A DNA stretch of 64,000 bases from Methylomonas aurea (GTDB taxonomy: Bacteria > Pseudomonadota > Gammaproteobacteria > Methylococcales > Methylomonadaceae): positions 1-64,000 of the forward strand of contig NZ_JANIBM010000015.1 of the NCBI RefSeq assembly GCF_024505045.1, read 5' to 3'. Each line of letters begins with the position of its first letter. The stretch's first letter is position 1. The notes under the pieces are model-generated. The model saw nothing but the letters and a program-made list of their open reading frames with translations. It searched no databases and was not told where the DNA came from. The position numbers were made by a program, and so were the translations under genes. Positions 27,801 to 36,160 of this stretch are shown here, piece after piece.

Positions 27801-30800
27801 TGAGTAGAACTCAAGGCCGCTACTTGGCCGGTTGCTCCGGTAGTCAAGGCCTGGATTTGAGCCGCTTTCAACGCCGCAATATCCGCCGTTTCCAGAGCCT
27901 GGATTTGGTCGGTGGTCAACGCTGCAATCTGGCTGGATTGCAAATTCAGCACCTGGGTTGAGGTCAGTGCGGCAATTTGGCCACCGGCGCCGGCAGTCAG
28001 CGAAGTCAGCTGGCTACTGGTCAGTTCAGTCAGTTGCCTTGTGGTTAATGCGGCGATTTGGCCGTCGGTAGCGGTAGTCAAGGCTTGAATCGCCGAGGTC
28101 GACAAGCCTTTGATCGCATCGGTCGTTACTTGCGCCAAGTCCTCCGTTTCCATCGCCGCCACTTGATCGGCGCGCAGCGACGCCATTTGCGCCGATGTCA
28201 ATGCTCCGGCCTGGGTTGTGGTCAGTTTTTGTACTTGGGTGCTGGTCAACGCCGCGATTTGACCGCCGGTACCGGTTGTCAGGGCCTTGATTTGGTCTAC
28301 CGTCAGCTTCTGTAAATCAGTCGTTTCAATCGCTGCGATTTGATCCGGCAACAGTTGAGAAATCTGCGTGGTTGTCAGTTTTTGAATCTGCTCGGTGGTC
28401 AGAGCGGCGATTTGGCCGGCGGTACCGACCGACAATGCTTGCAGTTGGTCAGAGGTCAGCGCCTTAATTTGCGACGTGGTCAAACCAGCGATTTGGTTAC
28501 TGGTCAGTGCGGAGATTTGGTCGGTTGACAATCCGCTGATTGCCGTTGAAGCGAGATAAGCCAAGTCGCCGGAATCCAGCGCAGCAATTTGGGCGTCGGT
28601 CAACGAAGCAATTTGGCTGGAGGTCAGGGCTTCTACCTGGCTCGTAGTCAGGCTCTGTACTTGGGCCGTGGTTAATGCCGCGATTTGGCCCGTCGCACCT
28701 GTGGTCAGTGCGGCGATTTGAACCTTGCTCATCGCTACCAAGTCGTTGGTTTCCAACGCTGTGATTTGAGCGATCCTCAATGCCGCGATTTGTGTCGTAC
28801 TTAGTTGTTGAACCTGGTCTGCACTTAGGCTGGCGATTTGGCCGGCCGTTCCTTCGGTCAATGCTTGCACCTGGGTCGTGGTCAACGCGGCGATCTGGTC
28901 CGGCGTCAATGCGGCAATTTGTACCGTGGACAACTCGGTAATTTTGTCGGTCGACAGTGCCTTGAGCGATGTGGTTGACATATTGGCGATGACGTTGGTC
29001 GTCAAGGCCGCAAAGTCTACCGCTTGCATGTTTTCGACTTGAGTGGAGGTAAATTTATTGAACTGGGTGTAGGTCAATGAGGCCGCTTGGCTGGTGGTCA
29101 AGGCCTGAATCTGGTTTGCGTTCAATACCGCTATCGCATCGGTGGTCAGTTTGGCTAAAGCGCCAGTGGCGCCGGTGGTCAGTGCGGCGAACGACGGAGT
29201 CGGCATATTGGCGACTTGGGTTGCGGTTAATTTCGACGCCTGGTCTGCGGTTAAAGCTGCAGCCTGAGTGCTGGTCAATGCGGCAATTTGCTGCGTGGTC
29301 AGGCCTTGCAACTGGGTGCTGGTCAGCGCGGCGATGGCATCGGTTTTTAACGCTGAAATATCCGAAGTCTCGATCTTTGCCAACTGAGTGACGCTGAATT
29401 TGGTGACTTGGTCCGAAGTTAACGAGTTGACCTGCGCGGAGGTAAATTTTGCGATCTGGGAGGTAGTCAGAGCGGCAATTTGGGCGGAAGTCAAAGCCGC
29501 AACTTGTCCGGTCGCGCCGGTGGTCAAAATCGCGATCTGGTCGGTAGCCAATGCGGCAAGAACAGCGGTTGCCAAGCCTTTGATCGCGGCAGTGGATATG
29601 GCCGTAAAATCGGCGGTTTCCATGATGGAGACTTGGGCCGAGCTGAATTTGGCGAGCTGAGTGGATGTCAATGCGGCCGCTTGGTCGGAGCTAAGTTTTG
29701 GCAATTGATCCGTCGTTAGTGCGGCGATTTGTGTCGTGGTCAAGCCGGCAACCTGGTCCGTGGTCAGGTTAGCGATCTGAGTCGTAGTCAACGAGGCGAT
29801 CACGCTCGAACTCAAGCCCTTGATCGCATCGCTGCTCAATTTTTGGAAATCGGCGGATTCGAGGTTGGCGGCTTGGGTCGTAGTCAGGCCGGTCAGTTGG
29901 CTGGAACTGAACGACGCGGCCTGGTTGGTGGTCAGTGCGGCAATTTGGGCAGTCGTTAACGCGGCGACTTGCAAACTGGTCAAGCCTGCAATTTGACCGG
30001 CACTGCCTGTGGTCAGCAATTGGATCTGATCGGTAGTCAGATTGGAGATGACCCCTGTCGACAAGCCTCTGATACCGATAGACGAGAAGTTGACGAAATC
30101 CGTGGAATCGGTGGTTTCGCTGATCAACACACTGAATTGGCTGGTGCTAAGTGCCGCCACCTGAGCCGACGTCAGCGAAGCTTCCTGACCGGAGCTCAAG
30201 GCTTCTAATTGTGTCGAAGTCAAGGCCGCAATCTGAGCGGTCGACAAACCGGCCAACAAGCCGGTCGCGCCGGTGGACATGCTGGCAATCTGGGCGGTAG
30301 TCAAGCCTGCGATCGTCGCGGTGGATAGGCCTTTGACTCCTGCCGGAGACAGCTTCGCGAAATCCGCGGATTCCATCGACGCGAATTGATCGGAGGTGAA
30401 TTTCGCGACCTGGGTCGATGTTAGCGATGCGGCTTGATCAGTGGTCAAGGCGGCGATTTGGCCGTTGGTGCCGGTGGTCAACACAGCAATCTGAGCGGTC
30501 GTCAATGCTGCGATTTGGCCGTTGGTGCCGGTGGTCAGGCTGGCGAATTGAGTGGTGGTCAAATTCGCAACAATTTCGGTCGAAAGACCTTTGATGCCTA
30601 ATGAGGTTATTGCGGCAAAATCGGTAGCTTCCATCGACGCAAATTGGGCGGTGCTCAAGATCGCAACCTGGCTGGACGTCAAAGAACCGGCTTGCGCGGT
30701 CGTCAAGGCTTCGATTTGCGTGGGTGTCAACGCTTGGATTTGGGCAGTGGTCAACGCAGCGATTTGCCCGGTTGCACCGGTGGTAAAGGCTTGAATCTGC

Positions 30801-32773
30801 GAGGTGGTCAGTGCGGCCACAGCATCGGTCGTCAGACCTTTAATGCTGGCAACTTTGACTTTTGCCAGATCGGCGGTTTCGAAACTGGTGATTTGCGCAG
30901 CACTGAATGCTGCCATTTCGGCTGAGGTCAGCGACGCGGCCTGATCGGTTGTCAGGGCGGCGATTTGGCCGGTCGCGCCGGTGGTCAACGCAGCGATCTG
31001 CGCTGTCGTGAACCCAGCTACCGCGGAGTTGGACAGTTCGGCAAAATCGGCGGTTTCTATGGCCTGGACTTGACCAGTCGACAGTTTGGAAATTTGGGCT
31101 GCCGTCAGCGCCGGTGCTTGGGTGGTCGACAGTGCGGCGATTTGGCTGGTGGTCAAAGACGAGATGTTGGTGGTGGAGATGCCGGCGATCGCGCTGGAGC
31201 TCAGGGCCGCGAAATCCGCCGTTTCCATGTCGCTCAGTTGGTCGGCACTTAACTTTCCGACCTGGGCCGCCGTCAACGAGGCCGCTTGGCCGGTGCTCAG
31301 GGCTCTAACATGGCCGCTGGCGCCGGTGGTTAAAGCCGCAATTGCCGTGGTGGTTAATTTGGCAAGGGCGCCGTTGGCTCCGGTGGTCAGAGCCGCGAAA
31401 TCCTCGGTTTCCATGTTGGCAACTTGGGTCGAGGTCAATGCCGCGGCTTGAGCGCTGGTCAACGAACCGGCTTGCGACGAACCGAACGCCACGATCTGGT
31501 CGCTGGTCATCGCCGCGATTTGCGCGGTGGTTAGACCGGCAACTTGGCCGTTGGTGCCGGTGGTCAGTTTCTGGATTTGCGTCGTGCTCAACGAGGTCAG
31601 CACGGAGGTGGTCATGCCCTTGATCGCACTGCTGGAGATCGCAACCAGATCGGTCGATTCCATCGCCGCAAACTGGCTGGACGACAAAGCCGCAATTTGG
31701 GCTGAGGTGAATGCCGCCGCCTGTTGCGTCGACAAGGCCACGATCTGGCCGTCGGTTGCGGTGGACAGTGCCGCGACCGCAGCGGTGGACAAACCTCTAA
31801 TCGCATCGGAATCCAATGCGGCGAAGGCGGAGGTCGACAAGGTGCTGATTTGAGTCGAATTAAGCGCTGCGGCTTGAGCCGAAGTCAGCGCTGCGGCTTG
31901 GGCGGAGGTCAACGCATCGATTTGGGTTGACTTCAGTGCTGCAACTTGCAAGGTCGTCAGACTGGCGATTTGGCCGGCACTGCCGGTTGTCAGCGCCGCA
32001 ACTTGCGCATCGCTAAGGCCGCCAATTGCCGATGCCGTCAAGCCTTTGATCGCGGTCGTTGTGATGTTCGCCAGGGCATCGGTCGCGATTTGAGCCACTT
32101 GCGCAGAGTTTAATCTTGCGACTTGCGCGTTGGTTAAGCCGTCGGATTGACCGGAGGTCAGGTTTTGAATCTGCGTCGTCGTAATGGATGAGATTACCGA
32201 TGTGGTCAGTTGGCTGATTGCGGAATCCTTTAGAGCACCGAAATCGGCATCATCCAGAGCGGCGACTTGGGCACCGCTGAGATATTTGGCTTGGTTGGAA
32301 GTTAACGACGCGACCTGATCGAAGGTCAATGCTTTGACCTGGGTAGTGGTCAAAGCTGCGATCTGTCCCGCGCTGCCAACGCTGAGACCAGCAACTTGGC
32401 CGTTGGTGCCGGTTGTCAGCAATTGAATCTGCGTCGTGGTCAGGCCGCTGAGGACGGCGGTAGTCATGCCGGCGATCGCGGCTGACGAGATCGCGCTTAA
32501 ATCGGCGTTTTCCATCACACCGATTTGCGCGGACGAAAATTTGCTGATCTGCGATGCGGAAAGTTTGTTGATCGCCTCTGTCGTGAAAGAAGGTATCTGG
32601 TCGGTTGTCAATGCCGCTATTTGAGCCGCGCTTAAAGACGGAATCTGGGTCGTCAATAAAGCCGCGATCTGTCCGGTGGCGCCTGTGGTCAGCGCGGCAA
32701 TTTCGGCAGTCGTCAGAGCCGCAATCTGGGCTGGCGTCAAAGTGGTAATGTCTGTATCGGTGGTGATAGCCAT
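24833..32773 (-). CDS. Giant octapeptide-repeat protein with RTX-like C-terminus, predicted type I secretion substrate
   Basis: I do not recognise a named family for the bulk of this 2646-residue protein. After a short start (MAITTDTDITTLTPAQIAAL), residues up to about 2300 are octads of the form L-T/S-T/S-x-Q-I/V/A-x-A, with occasional 11-residue units such as LTTGATGQIAA. Residues about 2310-2646 hold two RTX-like calcium-binding clusters (GGAGADDLSGGAGNDTF, GGAGADTMTGGAGADTFVF), a beta-rich stretch and a hydrophobic end (DILIG). There is no N-terminal signal peptide and I see no cysteine. These traits, with a complete type I secretion system diverging 339 bases away, point to C-terminal-signal export. 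An AGGA ribosome site precedes the ATG. Function could be S-layer, adhesin or matrix protein. Confidence 0.85.
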   Translation of the reverse strand: MAITTDTDITTLTPAQIAALTTAEIAALTTGATGQIAALLTTQIPSLSAAQIAALTTDQIPSFTTEAINKLSASQISKFSSAQIGVMENADLSAISSAAIAGMTTAVLSGLTTTQIQLLTTGTNGQVAGLSVGSAGQIAALTTTQVKALTFDQVASLTSNQAKYLSGAQVAALDDADFGALKDSAISQLTTSVISSITTTQIQNLTSGQSDGLTNAQVARLNSAQVAQIATDALANITTTAIKGLTASAIGGLSDAQVAALTTGSAGQIASLTTLQVAALKSTQIDALTSAQAAALTSAQAAALNSTQISTLSTSAFAALDSDAIRGLSTAAVAALSTATDGQIVALSTQQAAAFTSAQIAALSSSQFAAMESTDLVAISSSAIKGMTTSVLTSLSTTQIQKLTTGTNGQVAGLTTAQIAAMTSDQIVAFGSSQAGSLTSAQAAALTSTQVANMETEDFAALTTGANGALAKLTTTAIAALTTGASGHVRALSTGQAASLTAAQVGKLSADQLSDMETADFAALSSSAIAGISTTNISSLTTSQIAALSTTQAPALTAAQISKLSTGQVQAIETADFAELSNSAVAGFTTAQIAALTTGATGQIAALTTDQAASLTSAEMAAFSAAQITSFETADLAKVKVASIKGLTTDAVAALTTSQIQAFTTGATGQIAALTTAQIQALTPTQIEALTTAQAGSLTSSQVAILSTAQFASMEATDFAAITSLGIKGLSTEIVANLTTTQFASLTTGTNGQIAALTTAQIAVLTTGTNGQIAALTTDQAASLTSTQVAKFTSDQFASMESADFAKLSPAGVKGLSTATIAGLTTAQIASMSTGATGLLAGLSTAQIAALTSTQLEALSSGQEASLTSAQVAALSTSQFSVLISETTDSTDFVNFSSIGIRGLSTGVISNLTTDQIQLLTTGSAGQIAGLTSLQVAALTTAQIAALTTNQAASFSSSQLTGLTTTQAANLESADFQKLSSDAIKGLSSSVIASLTTTQIANLTTDQVAGLTTTQIAALTTDQLPKLSSDQAAALTSTQLAKFSSAQVSIMETADFTAISTAAIKGLATAVLAALATDQIAILTTGATGQVAALTSAQIAALTTSQIAKFTSAQVNSLTSDQVTKFSVTQLAKIETSDISALKTDAIAALTSTQLQGLTTQQIAALTSTQAAALTADQASKLTATQVANMPTPSFAALTTGATGALAKLTTDAIAVLNANQIQALTTSQAASLTYTQFNKFTSTQVENMQAVDFAALTTNVIANMSTTSLKALSTDKITELSTVQIAALTPDQIAALTTTQVQALTEGTAGQIASLSADQVQQLSTTQIAALRIAQITALETNDLVAMSKVQIAALTTGATGQIAALTTAQVQSLTTSQVEALTSSQIASLTDAQIAALDSGDLAYLASTAISGLSTDQISALTSNQIAGLTTSQIKALTSDQLQALSVGTAGQIAALTTEQIQKLTTTQISQLLPDQIAAIETTDLQKLTVDQIKALTTGTGGQIAALTSTQVQKLTTTQAGALTSAQMASLRADQVAAMETEDLAQVTTDAIKGLSTSAIQALTTATDGQIAALTTRQLTELTSSQLTSLTAGAGGQIAALTSTQVLNLQSSQIAALTTDQIQALETADIAALKAAQIQALTTGATGQVAALSSTQIAALTSDQAAKLSGAQVASLTPGQVAGFETEDLSAVTTTAIQSLTTDALQALSTGTNGQIASLTTNQVAALTTTQLTALTVEANGQIASLTTDQIANLTTTQVSKLTTKQIQALETADVAALKTPQIQALTTAQVAALTSSQVTALTSDQAANLSGTQVAALTPGQIAGMETADLRAISATALQSLTTDSLQALTTATNGQIAALTTAQVAALTTTQIQALTLGAGGQVAALTTEQAVALTSAQLQKLTTNQIQALETTDLAALKTTQIEAFTSTQISALTTSQVEKLTSSQVQALSSTQLGALSADQIVKMETADLQAVTTDAIKGLSISALQALTTATNGQIAALTTDQLRALTSNQLQALTLGTDGQIATLSSAQFAALSATQIAQLTTRQIEAIQTADLQKLSLTQINALTTDQMAALTTDQVVALDTLQVSALTSTQVSALSNAQVAKIEAGDMAFVNVAGLLATGGLTALTSSQIQALNTTQLAALSTTQIAALSAGAGGQIASLTTSQISQLSTTQVGALTSDQIASIEVADLQKMTTTQIAAISTSVIDKLTTAQIDALTTTQVEALTTAQLPKLTATQLNALTTFDIQALTEAQFAVLTTSQLDALTSTQIGAITANQLDFLTGAQVTRLATLGYSTIDTVGIETTSTVAGTGVADVIVGGDGAQTIDGGAGADDLSGGAGNDTFLFDTGDVSFGETINGGADFDALKVVTSTDFAGAGNTGITNVEQLIITSGQTATFTGAQLTGSTLLVNATAAGAATLQINVVGGTAVSLAGLTFTAFGSGNAFDTGTDIVSITGDADANTITGTSLADSITGGAGADTMTGGAGADTFVFAAGDSGNTQSGSFDTVNGFTLADGTGPDTLDLEGTPTIIGDVSGVDVKLAISGVTPAKVLTADSTDGLITLGGADAADIDTLAEWVEVAKLMTTADGATSAFAFGGDTYVFQENTGGDLLIKLTGIATADALATSGTGANDILIG
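25850..32745 (-). repeat. Tandem 24-base (8-residue) coding repeats inside the giant gene
   Basis: The DNA repeats with a 24-base rhythm encoding L-T/S-T/S-x-Q-I/V/A-x-A. By length division there are about 280 units. Some units are 33 bases long and encode LTTGxxGQIAA. About every 7-11 units comes an acidic octad such as METADFAA, IETADFAE or FETADLAK, giving a second repeat level. The units differ a lot at the DNA level through synonymous changes, so most are old and kept by selection on protein sequence. Boundaries given are approximate. Confidence 0.9.
30453..30537. repeat. Identical 28-base copies within the giant gene (recent duplication)
   Basis: The same 28 bases (GCGATTTGGCCG ... CCGGTGGTCA) occur at 30453-30480 and 30510-30537, 57 bases apart, equal to one 11-residue plus one 8-residue unit. 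Similar but not identical copies occur near 27620, 31545 and 32395. The local identity contrasts with the divergence elsewhere and suggests recent unequal exchange. Confidence 0.7.
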
Positions 32774-33112
32774 AATTGCGGTCCTGTGTGAATATTTCTG
32801 AAATTCGGCAGAATTGTTTTCGGTGCTTTAGAACATCGGCCGAGTACCTGCTTGTGTGTTAGCTTTTCGGTAACGGGCAAAAAAACTTTAGTGGATTTTT
32901 ACTGGCGTTGAGTTATAGCAGCATCTACGTCAATTAAATATCAGCCCTGTTTGACGACTGTCACAGTTTGGCGAATTGTCACGAAGTGTAGACGCAAAAC
33001 TGAGTGGCGCATCGAATTTTGTCGGATCAAAAAATGCGACGGATTTGGTGGGGCGCTGGCGAGTGTGTAAAAATCGAGCTGTTTTCGGGAACTTTGAGCC
33101 GCCACCAAGGAT
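32774..33112. promoter_or_regulatory. Divergent intergenic region between giant repeat gene and type I secretion operon
   Basis: This 339-base AT-rich gap must hold the start signals for the repeat gene (minus) and the secretion operon (plus). I see no clear sigma-70 box pair with standard spacing. Two TGTCAC direct copies lie 18 bases apart (about 32959-32964 and 32977-32982) and could be a regulator site. An AGGA ribosome site serves the repeat gene; AAGG at 33107-33110 is a weak, closely spaced site for the ABC gene. Confidence 0.45.
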
Positions 33113-34840
33113 ATGAACACTCCCCAATCCGACCTAATTGAAGCGTTGAGGCTGTGCAAGGGTGCGTTTATATCTGCTGCCGGTTTTAGCTTTGTAATCA
33201 ATGTACTGCAACTGGTTCCGACCATATATATGCTACAGGTTTACGATCGGGTCGTGCCGACCGGTAACCTGACGACCCTGTCTCTACTGACGCTGATCTT
33301 GATGGTGTTGTTCGTGACCATGGGCGTATTGGAATGGGTGCGTTCGCAGATTTTGGTCAGAGTCAGCACTCGCATTGAGGTCCTGCTCAGCGAACGCTTA
33401 TTGAAAGTGGCTTATAAAATGGCGTTGTATTCGAACGGCCAGCGCGCCAGCATCCAACCGCTCGACGATTTGACTGCATTACGCCAATTCATGACCGGCA
33501 GCGGTTTGTTCGCCTTTTTCGATGCGCCATGGCTACCGATCTATCTGGCGGTGATGTTCATGTTCCACCCCTGGTACGGTTGGGCCGGCGTCGTCACGGC
33601 AATCCTGCTGGTCATCGTCGCCTACGTGCAGGAAAAGACCACCAGCCGGATGCTCAGCGAGGCCAACAGCACGGCTATGAATGCCCGCAATCTGGTCAGT
33701 AAGAACCTCAGAAACGCCGAAGTGCTGGATGCGATGGGCATGTTGCCCAACATCCAGGGTCGCTGGCTGAACAGCGTGCATAAAGTGTTGCGTCTGCAAG
33801 CCGTTGCCAGTTCCCGTGCCGGCTTGATTAATGCCGTGTCGAAGTTGGTGCGCTTGTCGTCGCAATCGTTGATATTGGCGCTTGGTGCCTATCTGGTCAT
33901 CGAAAACGAGATTTCCTCCGGCCTGATGATCGCCGGTTCGATCCTGTTGGGCCGTGCACTGGCGCCGATCGATATCGTGATCGGCACCTGGAAAGGCTTT
34001 ATCAACGCTCGCGGCCAATATAACCGGTTGAACGAATTGCTGGTGCAGATGCCGGCCGAATCGAAAAAAATGAAATTGCCCGATCCGGTCGGCGCATTCC
34101 AGCTCGATATGGCGCAAGTGACGCCGCCGGGGGCAAAAACTCCGGTCATCAAAGGTATCAGCATGGCCATTGCCAAAGGGGACGTGGTCGGCGTGATCGG
34201 CCCCAGCGGCGCCGGCAAATCGACTTTCGCCCGAGCCTTGCTCGGCATTTGGCCGACTTCCAGCGGCACGATCAGGCTGGACGGTGCCGAAATCTTCAAT
34301 TGGAACCGGGACGAATTGGGGCCGCATATCGGCTACTTGCCGCAGGATATCGAATTGTTCGAAGGCACCATCAGTCAAAACATCGCCCGATTTGGCGAGG
34401 TCGATCCGGAGAGAGTCGTCGCCGCGGCGAAAATGGCCGACGTCCACGAACTGGTACTGCATTTGCCAGACGGCTATAACACGGTGATCGGCGCGAATGG
34501 CGGCAACCTGTCCGGCGGCCAGCGCCAGCGCATCGGTTTGGCGCGGGCTTTGTACGGTAACCCGGTCGTCGTGGTACTGGACGAGCCCAACTCCAATCTG
34601 GACGAACAGGGCGAAGTCGCGCTGGGCCGCACCATTCAGCGGCTCAAAGCCAATAATGTCACGGTGATTGTTATCACCCACCGCAACAACGTCTTGAACA
34701 ATGTCGACAAGTTGCTGTTGCTCAGCGACGGCCAATTGTCGGTTTACGGGCCGAAAGACCAGGTCGTGGCCCACTTACAAAAGGTTGCGTTGCACACCGC
34801 CCAGCAACAACGGGCCGAGCCGGCCCAAGCCAAAGGGTAA
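33113..34840 (+). CDS. Type I secretion ABC transporter/permease (PrtD family)
   Basis: This is the inner-membrane ATPase of a type I secretion system, which recognises the C-terminal signal of the substrate. The 575-residue product has an N-terminal membrane domain (VLQLVPTIYMLQVYDRVVPT, a typical PrtD/LapB-type first segment) without a C39 peptidase domain. The nucleotide-binding domain has Walker A GPSGAGKST near residue 365, signature LSGGQRQRIGLARAL, Walker B VVVVLDEPNSNLD and the His switch VIVITHRNN. The adaptor gene starts 3 bases after it. Lack of a C39 or C39-like domain fits PrtD-type exporters of proteases, haemophores and S-layer proteins. Confidence 0.93.
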   Translation: MNTPQSDLIEALRLCKGAFISAAGFSFVINVLQLVPTIYMLQVYDRVVPTGNLTTLSLLTLILMVLFVTMGVLEWVRSQILVRVSTRIEVLLSERLLKVAYKMALYSNGQRASIQPLDDLTALRQFMTGSGLFAFFDAPWLPIYLAVMFMFHPWYGWAGVVTAILLVIVAYVQEKTTSRMLSEANSTAMNARNLVSKNLRNAEVLDAMGMLPNIQGRWLNSVHKVLRLQAVASSRAGLINAVSKLVRLSSQSLILALGAYLVIENEISSGLMIAGSILLGRALAPIDIVIGTWKGFINARGQYNRLNELLVQMPAESKKMKLPDPVGAFQLDMAQVTPPGAKTPVIKGISMAIAKGDVVGVIGPSGAGKSTFARALLGIWPTSSGTIRLDGAEIFNWNRDELGPHIGYLPQDIELFEGTISQNIARFGEVDPERVVAAAKMADVHELVLHLPDGYNTVIGANGGNLSGGQRQRIGLARALYGNPVVVVLDEPNSNLDEQGEVALGRTIQRLKANNVTVIVITHRNNVLNNVDKLLLLSDGQLSVYGPKDQVVAHLQKVALHTAQQQRAEPAQAKG

Positions 34841-34843
34841 ACG

Positions 34844-36160
34844 ATGAATCAATTTCCGGAGCTGGAAGCCGTCTCTTTGGTCACCGACGACCGGCCGATC
34901 CGCAATATCGGTAACGCTGTCATATTTGCCACGCTCGGTATCTTCGGAGTTTGGAGCTATTTTGCGCCGCTCGATAGCTCGGCGATGGCGCCGGGCTACG
35001 TCGCAGTCAAATCGCACCGTAAAACCGTGCAACATTTGGACGGCGGCATCGTCAGCGAGTTGTTGGTCAAGGACGGCGATTTCGTCAAGGAAGGCGACGT
35101 GATGATCCGGCTCGACGATACCTCGATCCGCGCGGAACAGGATATTTTGCGCAGCCAACAGATCACGTTGTCGGCCCAGGTCGCCAGGCTCAGCGCCGAA
35201 CGCGACCGCAAGCCGGCCGTCGAATTTCCGGATACGTTGCAGGATGACGCCGACGCTCGCACGCTGGAAGCCAAACAAGCCGAGAGCCGGATATTTCTGG
35301 CGCGAAAACTTTCCCATGAAGGCGAAATTTCGGTGCTGAAACAACGCGCTACCCAGTTAGCCAGCCGGGTCGAGGGTTTGCGGGGGCAACGCGCTGCCAA
35401 ACAGGCTTTGGCCGAGTCGTATAAAGACGAACTAAAGGACTTGCGCGAGTTGCTGGCCGAAGGTTTTACCGGCAAACAACGGGTGCGCGACATCGAGCGC
35501 AATCTGACGTTGGCGTCCGGCGAAATCGCGGCGCTGACTGCCGAAATTGCCGGCAATGAAATGCAGATCGGGGAAACCCAGTTGCAGATTTTGCAACTGG
35601 AGAAACAATTCCAGGAAGGAATCGCCGGCAAGCTCGGCGAGGCTCAAGCCCAACTTTTCGACGTTACGCAGCGCTTGGCCGCGGCGCGGGAAAAGCTGGC
35701 CAGAACCGAAATCCGCGCGCCGGCCGCCGGCCGCGTGCTGGGTTTGACTCTGCATAACGTCGGCACCGTCGTCGGTCCGGGGCGGCCGATTCTGGATCTG
35801 GTGCCGCAAAACGAAGATCTGATCGTCAATGCCCAGGTGTCGACGATGGACATCGACCGGGTACACGAAGGCCTTAAAGCCGAGGTCCGGTTCAGTTCGT
35901 TCAAACAATCGGTGGTGCCCAAACTCGACGGTATCGTGACCAATCTATCTGCCGACCGGCTCAGCGACGAAAAATCGGGGATGGCCTATTACCAGGCCCA
36001 AATCGAATTGACCCCGGACAGTTACGCAAAACTGGGCGAGGTGGAATTGTTGCCTGGCATGCCGGCCGAGGTGCTGATCACGACCGGCGAGCGCACTGTG
36101 CTGGAATACCTGCTGCAACCGATCACCAACGCCGTCGCCCGCGCCTTCAACGAAGACTGA
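34844..36160 (+). CDS. Type I secretion periplasmic adaptor (HlyD/PrtE family)
   Basis: The adaptor links the ABC protein to the outer-membrane channel. The 438-residue product has a cytoplasmic N-tail, one membrane segment (AVIFATLGIFGVWSYFAPL), the barrel-sandwich half motifs SHRKTVQHLDGGIVSELLVK and VKEGDVMIRLDDT, a long coiled coil (about residues 95-285, rich in Glu, Lys, Gln and Leu) and the returning half TEIRAPAAGRVLGLTLHNVG. Its TGA overlaps the ATG of the next gene by one base. Confidence 0.93.
   Translation: MNQFPELEAVSLVTDDRPIRNIGNAVIFATLGIFGVWSYFAPLDSSAMAPGYVAVKSHRKTVQHLDGGIVSELLVKDGDFVKEGDVMIRLDDTSIRAEQDILRSQQITLSAQVARLSAERDRKPAVEFPDTLQDDADARTLEAKQAESRIFLARKLSHEGEISVLKQRATQLASRVEGLRGQRAAKQALAESYKDELKDLRELLAEGFTGKQRVRDIERNLTLASGEIAALTAEIAGNEMQIGETQLQILQLEKQFQEGIAGKLGEAQAQLFDVTQRLAAAREKLARTEIRAPAAGRVLGLTLHNVGTVVGPGRPILDLVPQNEDLIVNAQVSTMDIDRVHEGLKAEVRFSSFKQSVVPKLDGIVTNLSADRLSDEKSGMAYYQAQIELTPDSYAKLGEVELLPGMPAEVLITTGERTVLEYLLQPITNAVARAFNED

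Noticed and set aside
24975-32624. Many open frames on the plus strand opposite the giant repeat gene (for example 26379-27041)
   Set aside because: They mirror the repeat composition of the minus-strand gene, start at arbitrary places and have no ribosome sites or known motifs.
25850-32745. 24-base periodic DNA that could look like a CRISPR array or minisatellite
   Set aside because: The period keeps the reading frame, units vary by synonymous changes, there are no unique spacers of constant length, and no cas genes are present. It is a coding repeat.
33533-34774. 413-residue open frame antisense to the type I ABC gene
   Set aside because: It is a low-information shadow of a clearly conserved ABC gene; the translation shows no family motifs.
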